DNA from: Rheinheimera texasensis DSM 17496
Lineage (GTDB): Bacteria; Pseudomonadota; Gammaproteobacteria; Enterobacterales; Alteromonadaceae
DNA: 64,000 nucleotides
Assembly: GCF_000711985.1 (NCBI RefSeq)
Contig: NZ_JONU01000007.1
Coordinates: forward strand, 992,001 to 1,056,000
Direction of reading: 5' to 3'
The notes under the pieces were generated by a model. The model was given only the letters and a program-made list of their open reading frames with translations. It did no database searches and was not told the origin of the DNA. The position numbers and the translations under genes were made by a program. Below are positions 50,166 to 59,571 of this stretch, piece by piece. Position 1 is the first letter of the stretch, and the number at the start of each line of letters is the position of its first letter.

Positions 50166-52703
50166 ATGACAACACCGGATCTCCTCCCGTATCTGGGCAT
50201 TATTGAGAGGTTAAAACCCTTACTGAACAGCAATGAATTCAGTGAGGTTTTTACTATTTTGACCCAAGAGATCCCTAAACCCAAACAGTTCCTGTTGAAG
50301 ATGGAACTTAAGCGTCTGGGTCAACCCTGTAACTACTACATTGATTTGCGCGGTCGCGTTGATGGTGAAGTGCGACCTTTTGAACATGGCGGCAAAACCC
50401 ATTATATGGACGACACCGCCGTCAAAGCTTTTGAACGCGGCCTGAAGCGCTACGGCCAATACACGCTGGGCTTGTACGAGGAAGTGATGAACACCGATAA
50501 CAATTATCGGGTTCGACACAAGCAGGAAACAGAACAACGTTTGCAGGCCGTCATTGCCGGTGACCCGCTGGTTAATAAAGACCCAACACCGGATACCGAT
50601 CAGGAAACTGATAAAGCTGGTCCGCGTATTGTGCAGTTCGCCAGCTACTGCAGCCGCGGCGAAGAGCGGATGAATTTCACTATCGACATTGAAGTGGAAC
50701 TGGATGATGGCGAAACCTTTCAGGCAAGCACCGTCGATTTATCTGTATCCGGCAGTAAGCTCAAAGTCCCGGGTAGCCGCAGGTTACAGAGCGGGCAAAA
50801 AATTGCCCTGCATTTCACCGGTTTAGAGCAAGAGTTTGCCTTAGGCCTGTCGCAGGGTATCCCTTATCAGGTCATCGACAGCGAATTAGTAGACCGCTCG
50901 CAGTATGTCCGGGTCAAACGTTTGCCACTGGCCGATGAACGTGGTTTTACTGACTTCCTGAAGCAATTTATCCACGGCAATAAACGCCGCTATAAAGTCA
51001 ATCTGGATAACACGCTCGATGCAGTGATCGTCAAAGGCTATGAGCAGTTTTATCTGCCAAGGATCGCATCCTTGCCAGTGTTTCTGGCGGTGCGGGATGG
51101 TTTGCCAGTTCCGGTGTGCGTACTGACCACCGAAAACAACCGCCAGCACGTGCAGTATTTTCAGGATGAACGACAACAATCGGTATTGATGCAGATTCTA
51201 TCCGGCAAACGACTGAAAGCCTGCCTGCAAAAAGCCCCGGTCGAGCGATCCACCGTCCTTTATTGTTTTACCCATGCGGCCAAAGGCAAATTATATTTTT
51301 ACTCAGCCACAGCCGACGAACTGGCGCAGCAACCACAGCTGCAAAGCGTGTTTTTTGGTTTTGGCGCGCAAAAACCCAGTTGGCGGGTGTTCCACCTGGT
51401 GGTGCATCGCACCCATCCGCAGGATTCGCATATGCTGCTGTCACTGCCAGATACGGCAGACCAGGAGATCCAAAAGCTTAATCAGCCGCCACCGCCGATA
51501 GTGCAACAGTTTATTCAGGATTTCCGCTACATCGCTGCACTGACGGAGATTAACCACAATGAAAGTAATTTGCTGTATCAGCAAATCAGCTTCGATGAGA
51601 CTTTGCTGGGTCAGCTGAAAATCTTTGGTCATCCAAAAGTAGACGAATTGCCCCCGCTCGAGGCAGTGGCGGTGCAATATGTCAACTTGCGGGCTGAAGG
51701 CCGGTTTTTATATAAAACCCGCGTTTTGCTGAAAATCAATAACCAGCAATATATCGAAGCACATACCCGCGATTTTTCTTCGCGGGGTCTGCAGATAGAA
51801 ACGCATGAACAAATCGCCTATCAAAAAGGCGACAAAGTGCAGCTGGCACTGCCGGATATGCAAAAAATATCCAGCAAATACGGTCTGCAGGATCTGGAAT
51901 ACGAAGTGATGGCGGTCAGCAAAAATCAGCTGATCATGAACTTACGTATTGTCGAGCAGGAAGCACCGCATCAGGGCCGGTTATTTTTTGAACAGCTGAT
52001 TAAAAACAACAGAGCTAAGCTCACCATGGCGGAAGAAACGCCGAAATTCGCAGGTCTCGGTCAGGCGCTGCGCAATATGTATGTCAAAGCGCTGAACAGC
52101 TTCCCGTTTTTTATGCACCGTCACGGCATCCGTTATGACCTAAACGTGCTGGGGCAAGGCGCCGAACCAAACAACCTGCACCGGCTGCTTGGCGTGTTGG
52201 CTGAGGACAAGACCAAACCGAACTTACAGCCGCTGTTGAAAAACAGCGCCACCAACCTGCATTTTGCCAATCAGCTCAAAGGCATGAAACGGCAAGATCC
52301 ACCGCGCACTTATGAAGTTTTTATCCGTTACCGGCAAAATCAGCAAAAAATGGAACAAAGTTTTGTCACTGAGTTCGATTTCGATTTAAAAACAACGCAG
52401 GCTAAGCACTTTTTCGTTCAGGACGCCTTAGCCAACGATTTGTTATTTGCCTTTCGCATCCATTTGTCGCGCACCGGCCGCCCCGACACTGAACATATCA
52501 ATAAAGAACTGAGTTACATCAGCGTCTATGCCATTCATAAAGCCAAAGTGCTGGAAGAAGAGTTATGGAGTGTGGTTGGGGTCGGTGATGTCATCGATAT
52601 CAGTGACGAGGTGTTGCTGCGTTTTAGCATTCCAACCGAACAAATCCAGTCGCAACAACAAAAACGCCGCAGTTTTATTCAACAGCTGGAACAGAGCAGC
52701 TGA
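50166..52703 (+). CDS. large protein with two intact PilZ domains
   Basis: An 845-residue soluble protein. Two PilZ domains each show the cyclic-di-GMP-binding signatures: RGEER (164-168) with DLSVSG (191-196), and RAEGR (509-513) with DFSSRG (536-541). Between them (about 270-480) and after them (about 600-845) are large regions I do not recognise, with no membrane segment. Similar large PilZ proteins occur near radA in related marine gammaproteobacteria. ATG 50166 has AGGA upstream and avoids overlapping radA. Likely a c-di-GMP effector; output unknown. Confidence 0.82.
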   Translation: MTTPDLLPYLGIIERLKPLLNSNEFSEVFTILTQEIPKPKQFLLKMELKRLGQPCNYYIDLRGRVDGEVRPFEHGGKTHYMDDTAVKAFERGLKRYGQYTLGLYEEVMNTDNNYRVRHKQETEQRLQAVIAGDPLVNKDPTPDTDQETDKAGPRIVQFASYCSRGEERMNFTIDIEVELDDGETFQASTVDLSVSGSKLKVPGSRRLQSGQKIALHFTGLEQEFALGLSQGIPYQVIDSELVDRSQYVRVKRLPLADERGFTDFLKQFIHGNKRRYKVNLDNTLDAVIVKGYEQFYLPRIASLPVFLAVRDGLPVPVCVLTTENNRQHVQYFQDERQQSVLMQILSGKRLKACLQKAPVERSTVLYCFTHAAKGKLYFYSATADELAQQPQLQSVFFGFGAQKPSWRVFHLVVHRTHPQDSHMLLSLPDTADQEIQKLNQPPPPIVQQFIQDFRYIAALTEINHNESNLLYQQISFDETLLGQLKIFGHPKVDELPPLEAVAVQYVNLRAEGRFLYKTRVLLKINNQQYIEAHTRDFSSRGLQIETHEQIAYQKGDKVQLALPDMQKISSKYGLQDLEYEVMAVSKNQLIMNLRIVEQEAPHQGRLFFEQLIKNNRAKLTMAEETPKFAGLGQALRNMYVKALNSFPFFMHRHGIRYDLNVLGQGAEPNNLHRLLGVLAEDKTKPNLQPLLKNSATNLHFANQLKGMKRQDPPRTYEVFIRYRQNQQKMEQSFVTEFDFDLKTTQAKHFFVQDALANDLLFAFRIHLSRTGRPDTEHINKELSYISVYAIHKAKVLEEELWSVVGVGDVIDISDEVLLRFSIPTEQIQSQQQKRRSFIQQLEQSS

Positions 52704-52710
52704 AGCCGTC

Positions 52711-53607
52711 CTATTCCAACGTTTTTAACCACATCGCAAGATCGCGGAAATGTCCGCTCTTGGCCTGAGCCGCCGTCAGCATTGAGATATGGTCATAATC
52801 CAGCGCATCGCCCTGCACTTTACCTAACAAACGAAATTGCGCGCCGGCCAAGCCGCTTTCCTGCATCAGCAATCTGACATCGGTGGCATGTCCCAACACT
52901 TTGTCATTAACCGCCGCAAAAAACCAGGCTGCCGGCCAGTTCACTTGCTGCGCCGCCGCGCTGTAATCAAAGCCATCGGTCGGGTCAACAAAATGCTGAT
53001 GGTTTATCCAATGAATGGTATCGCGTAAAAACTGCTGCGGTTCATCATCGGCGCCGAGTTTCCACTGCTTTGCCGGCAAAAACCCACGTTTGCCGGCAAG
53101 CCAGGGACACAACCTGTTCCAGACCCAATCCACCTGCAGAGTTTTTTGCCAGGAGCGCACGCTGATGCGCCTTTTGCTGCCAAAACAAACGATAGCCCGC
53201 ACTTTACTAAGCAGTGCCGGCTGGCGCGCCAAAGCCGCAAGTGCGACAACCCCACCCCAGCTGTGGCAAACCAGACTGATTTTTTGCTGATGGCGCTGAT
53301 AGACGTCGTTGATTAAGGCCGGGATATCCTGGCAAATCAATTGATGCTGGCTTTGGTCAAACCCAGTGCTGACATGAGGTTTAGACAGGCCGCGGCCGGC
53401 AAAATCGGCGCTGTATACCAAAAACCCCTGGTCGGCGAGATAACAGCCAAGCCCTTTACCGGAGCTGCTGTAAAAAATACGACCATTCTCAATAGCGCCA
53501 TGCAGCATCAGCACCGGTGTCGCGCTGACATGATGCGGCACCAGTGCTTTCAGATGCAGCTGATACGCGCCTTGGTCGACATAAACTGAATGCTGCTGAT
53601 GCTTCAT
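52711..53607 (-). CDS. alpha/beta hydrolase, lysophospholipase-like
   Basis: A 298-residue hydrolase. VLMLHGAIENGRIF near residue 33 is the oxyanion region, LVCHSWGGVVAL near residue 113 the nucleophile elbow, and DYDHISMLT near the end supplies the histidine. ADFAGRGLSKP is a typical cap-entry motif. Substrate unknown. Its ATG overlaps the serB TGA (ATGA), so it is probably co-expressed with serB. Confidence 0.82.
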   Translation of the reverse strand: MKHQQHSVYVDQGAYQLHLKALVPHHVSATPVLMLHGAIENGRIFYSSSGKGLGCYLADQGFLVYSADFAGRGLSKPHVSTGFDQSQHQLICQDIPALINDVYQRHQQKISLVCHSWGGVVALAALARQPALLSKVRAIVCFGSKRRISVRSWQKTLQVDWVWNRLCPWLAGKRGFLPAKQWKLGADDEPQQFLRDTIHWINHQHFVDPTDGFDYSAAAQQVNWPAAWFFAAVNDKVLGHATDVRLLMQESGLAGAQFRLLGKVQGDALDYDHISMLTAAQAKSGHFRDLAMWLKTLE

Positions 53608-54635
53608 GCGGCGCTGTCAGTGCAATCGAACAAATACAATAACTGCAGTAAAGAGCCCTGCCGGATGGCATATTGCGCTTTAGCCTGCACCAGCGGTTTG
53701 GCATGAAATGCGACACCTAACCCTGCTACAGCCAGCATCGGCAGGTCATTGGCGCCATCGCCGATTGCAACCGTCTGACTGTAAGGAATATCGCGCGCGC
53801 CGGCAAGCTGCTGCACCACTTGCGCTTTGACTTGCGCATCGACAATATCACCCAGCACTTGTCCGGTCAGTTTGCCGTCTTTGATCTCCAGCACATTGGC
53901 AAAAGTGGCGGTCAAACCAAGTCGCTGCTGCAGCGCCTCAGTAAAATAAGTAAAGCCGCCGGAAGCAATGGCTACTGTCCACTGGTGTTGTTGCAATGTA
54001 GCCACCAAAGCTTCGAGCCCTGGCATCAGCGGTAAGCGCGCCAGCACTGTCGCTAACACCTGTTCAGGCGCATTTTTTAACGTGGCCACCCGCTGGCGCA
54101 GGCTTTGAGCAAAATCCAGCTCACCACGCATCGCGGCTGCCGTGACAGCGGCTACTTCTGGCCCAACGCCGGCGAGCAGCGCGATTTCATCGATACATTC
54201 AATCTGAATAGCTGTACTGTCCATATCCATCACCAGCACGCCTGGTGTGGTAAGTTTTGGCTGTGACGTCTGATAGTTCAGCTCCAGCGACAATGTGGCG
54301 GCCAGCTCCCGCAGTTGCATCACAGTATCTGCCGTCAGCTGAGACTGCAGACGCAGCTCCAGCGCCGGCGCTAAATCCGCATGTGGCTGATAACACAAAG
54401 CAAGGACCGGCTGTGCCACAAGCTGCAGCAGTTGGCGTAGTGAGGCCTTGGTCAGCGTGTCTGGCTGCTGCGCCCAAATCCGGATAATTCCTGCGACAGG
54501 TGCCCCGGCTGATGCCGGACTCAGTTGTAAACCTTCAGCAGTTTCCAGCAAAAGCACGCATGGATGCTGTTGAAATAACTCAGAAAATAACTGCGTTGTT
54601 GATGGAACTGCAATATCAGACGTCACACGACTCAC
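53604..54635 (-). CDS. serB: SerB, phosphoserine phosphatase
   Basis: A 343-residue HAD-family enzyme, last step of serine synthesis. The core has the nucleophile motif LVMDMDSTAIQIECIDEIA near residue 133, PLMPGLEAL, ASGGFTYFTEALQ near residue 225 and VAIGDGANDLPMLAVAGLGVAFHAKP near residue 285. The N-terminal 120 residues are an ACT-like extension, as in E. coli SerB. Divergent from ytjB. Confidence 0.96.
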   Translation of the reverse strand: MSRVTSDIAVPSTTQLFSELFQQHPCVLLLETAEGLQLSPASAGAPVAGIIRIWAQQPDTLTKASLRQLLQLVAQPVLALCYQPHADLAPALELRLQSQLTADTVMQLRELAATLSLELNYQTSQPKLTTPGVLVMDMDSTAIQIECIDEIALLAGVGPEVAAVTAAAMRGELDFAQSLRQRVATLKNAPEQVLATVLARLPLMPGLEALVATLQQHQWTVAIASGGFTYFTEALQQRLGLTATFANVLEIKDGKLTGQVLGDIVDAQVKAQVVQQLAGARDIPYSQTVAIGDGANDLPMLAVAGLGVAFHAKPLVQAKAQYAIRQGSLLQLLYLFDCTDSAA

Positions 54636-54714
54636 GGGCGTACCTGTACTTTAAGTGGGCTGCGTGGCATTCTACCGGCATTTTTCCGGCCTTGTCAGCG
54701 GATCAACAAGACAA

Positions 54715-55353
54715 ATGTCAGTAAAAAAGCCAAAAAAATCAGCGAAAATCTGGCGCAGCGCACAATTTATCCTCGCGGTGTGTGGATTTATCCTGTTGTT
54801 GCAGTGGTGGCAACAGAGTAACAAACATGGCGAGCAACTGTTTGCCGAACAAAGCGCCGTGCTGATGCGCGAAACCTTAAAAGCCTTAGCGCAAACCTGT
54901 GCTTATCTGATTGAAAACGACCAGCTTGAAGGCCTCAAAGCCCTGACTCAGCAAATGGCCTCCAATCCTTATCTGCACGACGTGGTGGTGTATGACGCCA
55001 ACGGCGTACGCTTGAGTGAATCCGCCGGCAGTGAACCGGCACGCTTGTTATATGCGCCACAAACCCCTGATCACCTGCTACCGATGGTGCAGGAAATCTA
55101 TCAGGGCACTCAGCTGCTGGGTTATATCAAAATCAGCTTAAAGCAATACAGCAGCTTTGATGCAGTGAGTTCCAGCTGGCATCAGCTGATGGAACAAGTG
55201 CTGTGGATGCTGGCATTTGCCGCGTTACTTGCCCTGATGCTGCGTGGTTCTTTGCAGGCGCTATCGCACAAACTGGCGTCAAACAAAGCTTTACATCATG
55301 CCGCGATGGACAGCCCGGAACATCAGACACATCAAATTCCGCCCAAAACCTGA
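54715..55353 (+). CDS. ytjB: YtjB (Smp)-like membrane protein
   Basis: A 212-residue protein with one membrane segment near the start (about 15-35; AQFILAVCGFILLLQWW) and another near residue 165 (MLAFAALLALMLRGSL). The periplasmic region between has QSAVLMRETLKALAQTCAYLIENDQLEGLKALTQQMASNPYLHDVVVYD, typical of the Smp/YtjB family, of unknown function. It is divergent from serB, as in E. coli. ATG 54715 is preferred; the frame from 54655 overlaps the divergent promoter region. Confidence 0.8.
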   Translation: MSVKKPKKSAKIWRSAQFILAVCGFILLLQWWQQSNKHGEQLFAEQSAVLMRETLKALAQTCAYLIENDQLEGLKALTQQMASNPYLHDVVVYDANGVRLSESAGSEPARLLYAPQTPDHLLPMVQEIYQGTQLLGYIKISLKQYSSFDAVSSSWHQLMEQVLWMLAFAALLALMLRGSLQALSHKLASNKALHHAAMDSPEHQTHQIPPKT

Positions 55354-55362
55354 TATCAAAAG

Positions 55363-56178
55363 CTAAACCGGCAGCTGTAATGCGCTGAGGCTGTTTTGCC
55401 ACAGCGCCTCAGCCAGCACAGCAGGCGATTCGGGCCGCAGTAAACAAAGATGCTGAAACACTAATGCCAGCTGCGCCGGGGTGTTGACTTGGCCCTGAAA
55501 ACCGGCCAGCGGCATCGCCGGTGCGTCCGTTTCCAGCACCAATGCCGACAGCGGTAATTTTTTCACCGTGTCGCGGGTTTTCTGCGCCCGTTCATAACTG
55601 ATAGTACCGCCGATACCGAGTTTAAAGCCCTGATCTAAAAAGGCATGTGCCTGCGCCTGACTCCCTGAAAACGCATGTAAAATGCCGCCATGGCAAAATT
55701 GTTGGCGTTTTAATTCGGCAAGTAGCGCTGGCTGGGATTTGCGGTGATGCAGCACCACGGGTTTACCCACTTGCGCGGCTAAAGCTAACTGGGCACTGAA
55801 GATCTTCTGTTGCCATTGATGTCGTTGCTGCGTGGCCGCGTCATCGTCACCAGAACGGGCAAAATCAAGGCCAATTTCCCCTACTGCACAAATGCCGGCT
55901 TCGGTTTGCAACAGGCTGGCTAATTCAGCGAGCTGTTGCTCTGTTGCACTTTCTGCCCACCAGGGATGAATACCAAGCGCCAGTTCGAACTTGAGCTCGG
56001 CGGTTTGTTGTTGCAGCTGCAACAAAGTACGCCAGCGCGCGGCTTCAACAGCAGGCACTAAAATACGCCCAACGCCAGCTTCCACCGCAGCAGCAAGAAC
56101 AGCCTGCAATTCAGCGGCCAGTTCCGGTAAATCCAGATGACAGTGGGTATCAAATAAAACAGGCACAGACAATGGCAT
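55363..56178 (-). CDS. TatD-family metal-dependent hydrolase (YjjV-like)
   Basis: A 271-residue TatD-family DNase. The metal-binding motif FDTHCHLDLPEL lies near residue 9. Further marks are VGEIGLDFARSGDDD near residue 100, KPVVLHHRKSQPAL near residue 140, HAFSGSQAQAHAFLDQG and LVLETDAPAMPLAG near residue 225. Closest in look to the YjjV branch. It converges on ytjB with nine bases between stops. Confidence 0.9.
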   Translation of the reverse strand: MPLSVPVLFDTHCHLDLPELAAELQAVLAAAVEAGVGRILVPAVEAARWRTLLQLQQQTAELKFELALGIHPWWAESATEQQLAELASLLQTEAGICAVGEIGLDFARSGDDDAATQQRHQWQQKIFSAQLALAAQVGKPVVLHHRKSQPALLAELKRQQFCHGGILHAFSGSQAQAHAFLDQGFKLGIGGTISYERAQKTRDTVKKLPLSALVLETDAPAMPLAGFQGQVNTPAQLALVFQHLCLLRPESPAVLAEALWQNSLSALQLPV

Positions 56179-56251
56179 TTCGGCTCTTCAGCAGGCTGCG
56201 ATTGGACGCATTGCAGCAGAACCAGTCGCCTGAAGCAAGGCGCAAAAAGAA

Positions 56252-56276
56252 AACCCGGCAAGTGCCGGGTTCTCTT
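56252..56276 (-). terminator. terminator after the M28 peptidase
   Basis: Stem AACCCGGC / GCCGGGTT with a four-base loop. T-rich on both sides; on the minus strand it is followed by TTCTTTTTG. Confidence 0.82.
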
Positions 56277-56283
56277 TTTAGTG

Positions 56284-57978
56284 TCAGAGCTGACCGCTTT
56301 CCAGCGTGCTCTTTGCCTCCAGTTCAGCTTTACGCCGCTCTTTCTGACTTTCCAGATCCTGCCGCTGTTGCTGCACCGCGGATGCCGGCGTTGGCATCGG
56401 TTTACGTGGCAGCTTTTTGTCAGCCATCGCCGCTTCGTACAGGAAACCAGCCATGATCACCGATGCCTGTTTCAGGTCATCTTCAATCACATGGTCAATC
56501 GAATCGATATGAGTGTGATGCAGGCGGGTGCTGTAATCGAGCGGGTCCTGAATAAACTGGAAGCCCGGCAAACCAACATCATCAAATGATTCATGGTCAG
56601 TACCGCCAGTGGAACGCGGTGATACGGTGCCATTGCTTAAATCCATGTAGGGGCCAAACCAATCAGTGAAGATCGGTTTTACCGCGACGTTGCCTTCAGT
56701 GTAAATCCCACGGAAGCGGCCACTGCCGTTATCCATGTTCAGGTAAACCGACAGCTTGTCGTAACCGGCTTTTGGCGAAATCGGCCAGCCCGGACTTGAC
56801 CACAAATAACGCGGCAGCGCTTTTTCCGCCGGATCTGTTGGTGCCGGACGACTGGCCAGGAAGTCGTTAACATAAGCGCGCGAGCCATACAGGCCCTGCT
56901 CTTCGCCAGACCACAGCGCAATGCGGATAGTACGTTTTGGCTTGATGTTCAGTTTGGACAGAATACGCACCGCTTCCATCGCCACAGCCACACCGGCGCC
57001 GTTATCCACAGCACCGTCACTGGCGTGCCAGGAATCCAGATGCGCACCAACCATCACCACTTCACCGTTTTTGTCCGTGCCCGGAATTTCGGCAATAGTG
57101 TTGTAGGCGTTTTTGTCGTCATCGTGGAACTGCGCTTTGATATCCAGCGTCAGCTGCGGCTGCTCTTTGCGGTCCAGCATCCGTAACAGCTGGCCATAGT
57201 CTTCCTGCTCGATGATGATGGCCGGCACGCCAAAGGTTTCGCCGATTTTGTGTGATTTACCAAACACGCGCACCAGACCGCCCTGACGGCTGGAGCGGTA
57301 GATGACACCAGCGGCCTGCTCTTTGACTAAAAAGGCACTCAGCGCTTTGTTAAATTGATAGGCCTGTTTGCGGCTGGCGCGCAGCGCTTTGGTCATGGCC
57401 GATTCATAGCTCGGGCGCGCACCGACATCGGCATCTTTTAAGGTATTGAGTTTGTCGCTGCCAAGCCGTTCAAAAATGATGGTATTTGGCGGTTCAATTT
57501 TCAGATCTTCGCCCATCATCAGATATTTACCACGTAATTTGCCGGCATACTGGGCCAGTTCAGCTTCGGTGTTGACGTCAAACATCATCACTTCGCCACT
57601 GACCGGGCCATTGGTACCCGGCGTCCAGGCCACCGGAATACCGTGCAAAGACACAGTCCGTGGTGCAGTCAGCGCAATGCTGGACGAGGAAGAGCTCCAG
57701 CCGCGGCCAAATTCAAAGGCATGTAATTGCGCATTTTTCAGGCCCCAGCTTTGCAGTTGTTGTTTGGTCCAGTGGTTGGCCGCCGTCATTTGCGGCGACG
57801 CGGTCAGGCGCGGACCGATTTTGTCGGTCAGATACTCCAGCGTGTGCAGTACTTCACTTTGATACAGACCTTCGTGACGGATTTTGTTGGCCACATCCAG
57901 ATCAGCAGCCAAAACCTGTGATACCGCCAGTGCCAGTACTGACACGGCGGCTTTATTGAGCATTCGTTGCATAACCAT
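56284..57978 (-). CDS. secreted M28-family zinc aminopeptidase
   Basis: A 564-residue exported metallopeptidase. The signal peptide covers about 1-24 (KAAVSVLALAVSQVLAA). A PA-type inserted domain falls near 130-270, then the M28 core: VMVGAHLDSWHASDGAVDNGAG (His and Asp ligands), LWSGEEQGLYGS (catalytic Glu pair), LNMDNGSGRFRG and GGTDHESFDDVGLPGF (last ligand region). ATG 57978 or 57972 are both possible; the longer frame to 58068 gives a non-signal N-terminus. Probably degrades peptides in the periplasm or medium. Confidence 0.9.
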   Translation of the reverse strand: MVMQRMLNKAAVSVLALAVSQVLAADLDVANKIRHEGLYQSEVLHTLEYLTDKIGPRLTASPQMTAANHWTKQQLQSWGLKNAQLHAFEFGRGWSSSSSSIALTAPRTVSLHGIPVAWTPGTNGPVSGEVMMFDVNTEAELAQYAGKLRGKYLMMGEDLKIEPPNTIIFERLGSDKLNTLKDADVGARPSYESAMTKALRASRKQAYQFNKALSAFLVKEQAAGVIYRSSRQGGLVRVFGKSHKIGETFGVPAIIIEQEDYGQLLRMLDRKEQPQLTLDIKAQFHDDDKNAYNTIAEIPGTDKNGEVVMVGAHLDSWHASDGAVDNGAGVAVAMEAVRILSKLNIKPKRTIRIALWSGEEQGLYGSRAYVNDFLASRPAPTDPAEKALPRYLWSSPGWPISPKAGYDKLSVYLNMDNGSGRFRGIYTEGNVAVKPIFTDWFGPYMDLSNGTVSPRSTGGTDHESFDDVGLPGFQFIQDPLDYSTRLHHTHIDSIDHVIEDDLKQASVIMAGFLYEAAMADKKLPRKPMPTPASAVQQQRQDLESQKERRKAELEAKSTLESGQL

Positions 57979-58166
57979 GTTCCCGCTTTGTTTATTTTTG
58001 CTTTTATGCCCTATGTGACCACAGGGTGTTCCATTTATCTGATCCTTTACCAGGACAGGGACAGACAAAGCTCAGACTCAGCCAGCAACAACCACAAGGC
58101 AACGGCTTTGAGGTAAACACAGTATTTACAACGACAATTCGCCAGCAGCTTGCCAGTGCAGGCCCA

Positions 58167-59288
58167 TCAATCCAGCCGCTTGCGAAATTGCAACGTCGCC
58201 AGTGTCATGCCAACCACAATAAAAGCCGCTAACACCATGATATCGTTCAATAGTGCAGTCCAGTGCGCATCACGTAGTACCACGGCCCGCACCAGCCGCA
58301 CATAGTGAGTGGCAGGCAATAATTCGGCGATGTACTGCGCCGGTTTTGGCATCGCCACATAAGGAAACATAAAACCGGACAACAAAATCGACGGCAACAG
58401 GATAAACACCGTCAGTTGCATCGCCTGCAGCTGAGTTTGTGCTTTGGTCGAAATCAATAATCCCAGGGTCAGACTGGCCAGAATAAATAACAGAGTCACC
58501 AGCCATAACGACAGCCATTGCTCAGGCAACGGCACCGCAAAGAGAGCATGGCCAAGGCCCAGAATGATTGCCACCTGCAATAAACCAATGGCGATATATG
58601 GCAGAATTTTCCCCAGCATCAGCTCAAGCGGCCGGATAGGCGTATTAATCAAAAACTCCATATTACCCTGCTCACGCTCGCGCACTATGGCGGCAGAAGT
58701 AAACAGGATCATTGTCATGGTCAGGATCACCGCAATTAAGCCCGGCACTATGTTGACCGCAGTACGCCGCTCAGGATTATAAAAATTTACCACCTCAAAT
58801 AAGGCACTTGGCGGCAGCGCCGCTTCGCGATGCGTGGGCGAAAGCTGCGGCAGCGGCATCTGGCGCAAGGCGTTCACGGCATTACCCAGCATCGGATCTG
58901 AGCCGTCGGTGATCCACTGCGCAATAGCTCTGCCACCACCGCGCCGGCGTTCGTCCAGCCTGCGATTAAAGTCAGCTGGGATCACTAAAATCGCATGAAC
59001 CTTTCCTGCTGTCAGCGCTGCTTTGGCTTTGCTGATATCGGTAAAATCCGGCACAAAACGCACTGCCTGCGAAGCCTGCACATCGGCGACAAACTGCCGG
59101 GCGGCGCTGCTGCTACTTTGGTCAACCAGCGCTGCGGGTACGTGGCGCACATCGGTGTTAATGGCATAACCAAATAACATCAACTGCACCAGCGGGATCA
59201 TCACTATCATGGCAAAGGTGATGCGGTCGCGCGCTAACTGCCAAATCTCTTTACGAAAAATCGCGTGAATGCGAGACAGACTCAACAT
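58167..59288 (-). CDS. ABC-2 type exporter permease
   Basis: A 373-residue membrane protein of the ABC-2 (YbhS/YhhJ-like) class. The first membrane segment is RITFAMIVMIPLVQLMLFGYAIN, followed by a periplasmic loop of about 140 residues and then five segments (for example VNIVPGLIAVILTMTMILFTSAAIVREREQG). REQGNMEFLINTPIRPLELMLGKILPY is characteristic. ATG 59288 has GGAG six bases before it. A longer frame to 59375 would run into the repeat element. Only one permease follows, where E. coli ybhFSR has two. Confidence 0.9.
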   Translation of the reverse strand: MLSLSRIHAIFRKEIWQLARDRITFAMIVMIPLVQLMLFGYAINTDVRHVPAALVDQSSSSAARQFVADVQASQAVRFVPDFTDISKAKAALTAGKVHAILVIPADFNRRLDERRRGGGRAIAQWITDGSDPMLGNAVNALRQMPLPQLSPTHREAALPPSALFEVVNFYNPERRTAVNIVPGLIAVILTMTMILFTSAAIVREREQGNMEFLINTPIRPLELMLGKILPYIAIGLLQVAIILGLGHALFAVPLPEQWLSLWLVTLLFILASLTLGLLISTKAQTQLQAMQLTVFILLPSILLSGFMFPYVAMPKPAQYIAELLPATHYVRLVRAVVLRDAHWTALLNDIMVLAAFIVVGMTLATLQFRKRLD

Positions 59289-59303
59289 AAGCAGCTCCGG
59301 TAT

Positions 59304-59571
59304 AAGGACGAGTTGATGCCTCAATGTTGATTTTTGTTCGTTCTGGAGTCGTTTTGGGCGCGAAACGAGGAGCATGGCATAGTGATTCTATGCGAGCGAC
59401 AAGTGACAAAGCCCAAAACGGCGCCAGACGAACCCTGCGGGCAGTGTTTGGCCATTCTTTCTGCTGCGTTAGTGCTCGCTTATGTAGAGTAACTACACCG
59501 CGCTCGCACTGCCTTGCATAAAAAATGGCCAAAATACTGCAAAAACAACACTGAAGCATTAACTCGTCCTT
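59304..59571. mobile_element. MITE-like nested inverted-repeat element inside the ABC operon
   Basis: A 268-bp non-coding block bounded by imperfect terminal inverted repeats of about 32 bases (59304-59336 and 59540-59571; three substitutions and one indel). Two more long inverted repeats lie inside: 59336-59359 with 59411-59433, which encloses a small hairpin GCATAG/CTATGC, and 59441-59464 with 59516-59540, which encloses a TGTAG/CTACA hairpin. No open frame of note and no clear target duplication. The right terminal repeat supplies the TAA stop and the last three codons (R-T-S) of the ATPase gene. The left one abuts the permease ribosome-binding site. This looks like a non-autonomous element or composite repeat. 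I have no proof that it is mobile. Confidence 0.75.

Noticed and set aside
57979-58068. Long N-terminal extension of the M28 peptidase
   Set aside because: Starting at 58068 would bury the clear signal peptide 30 residues inside the protein.
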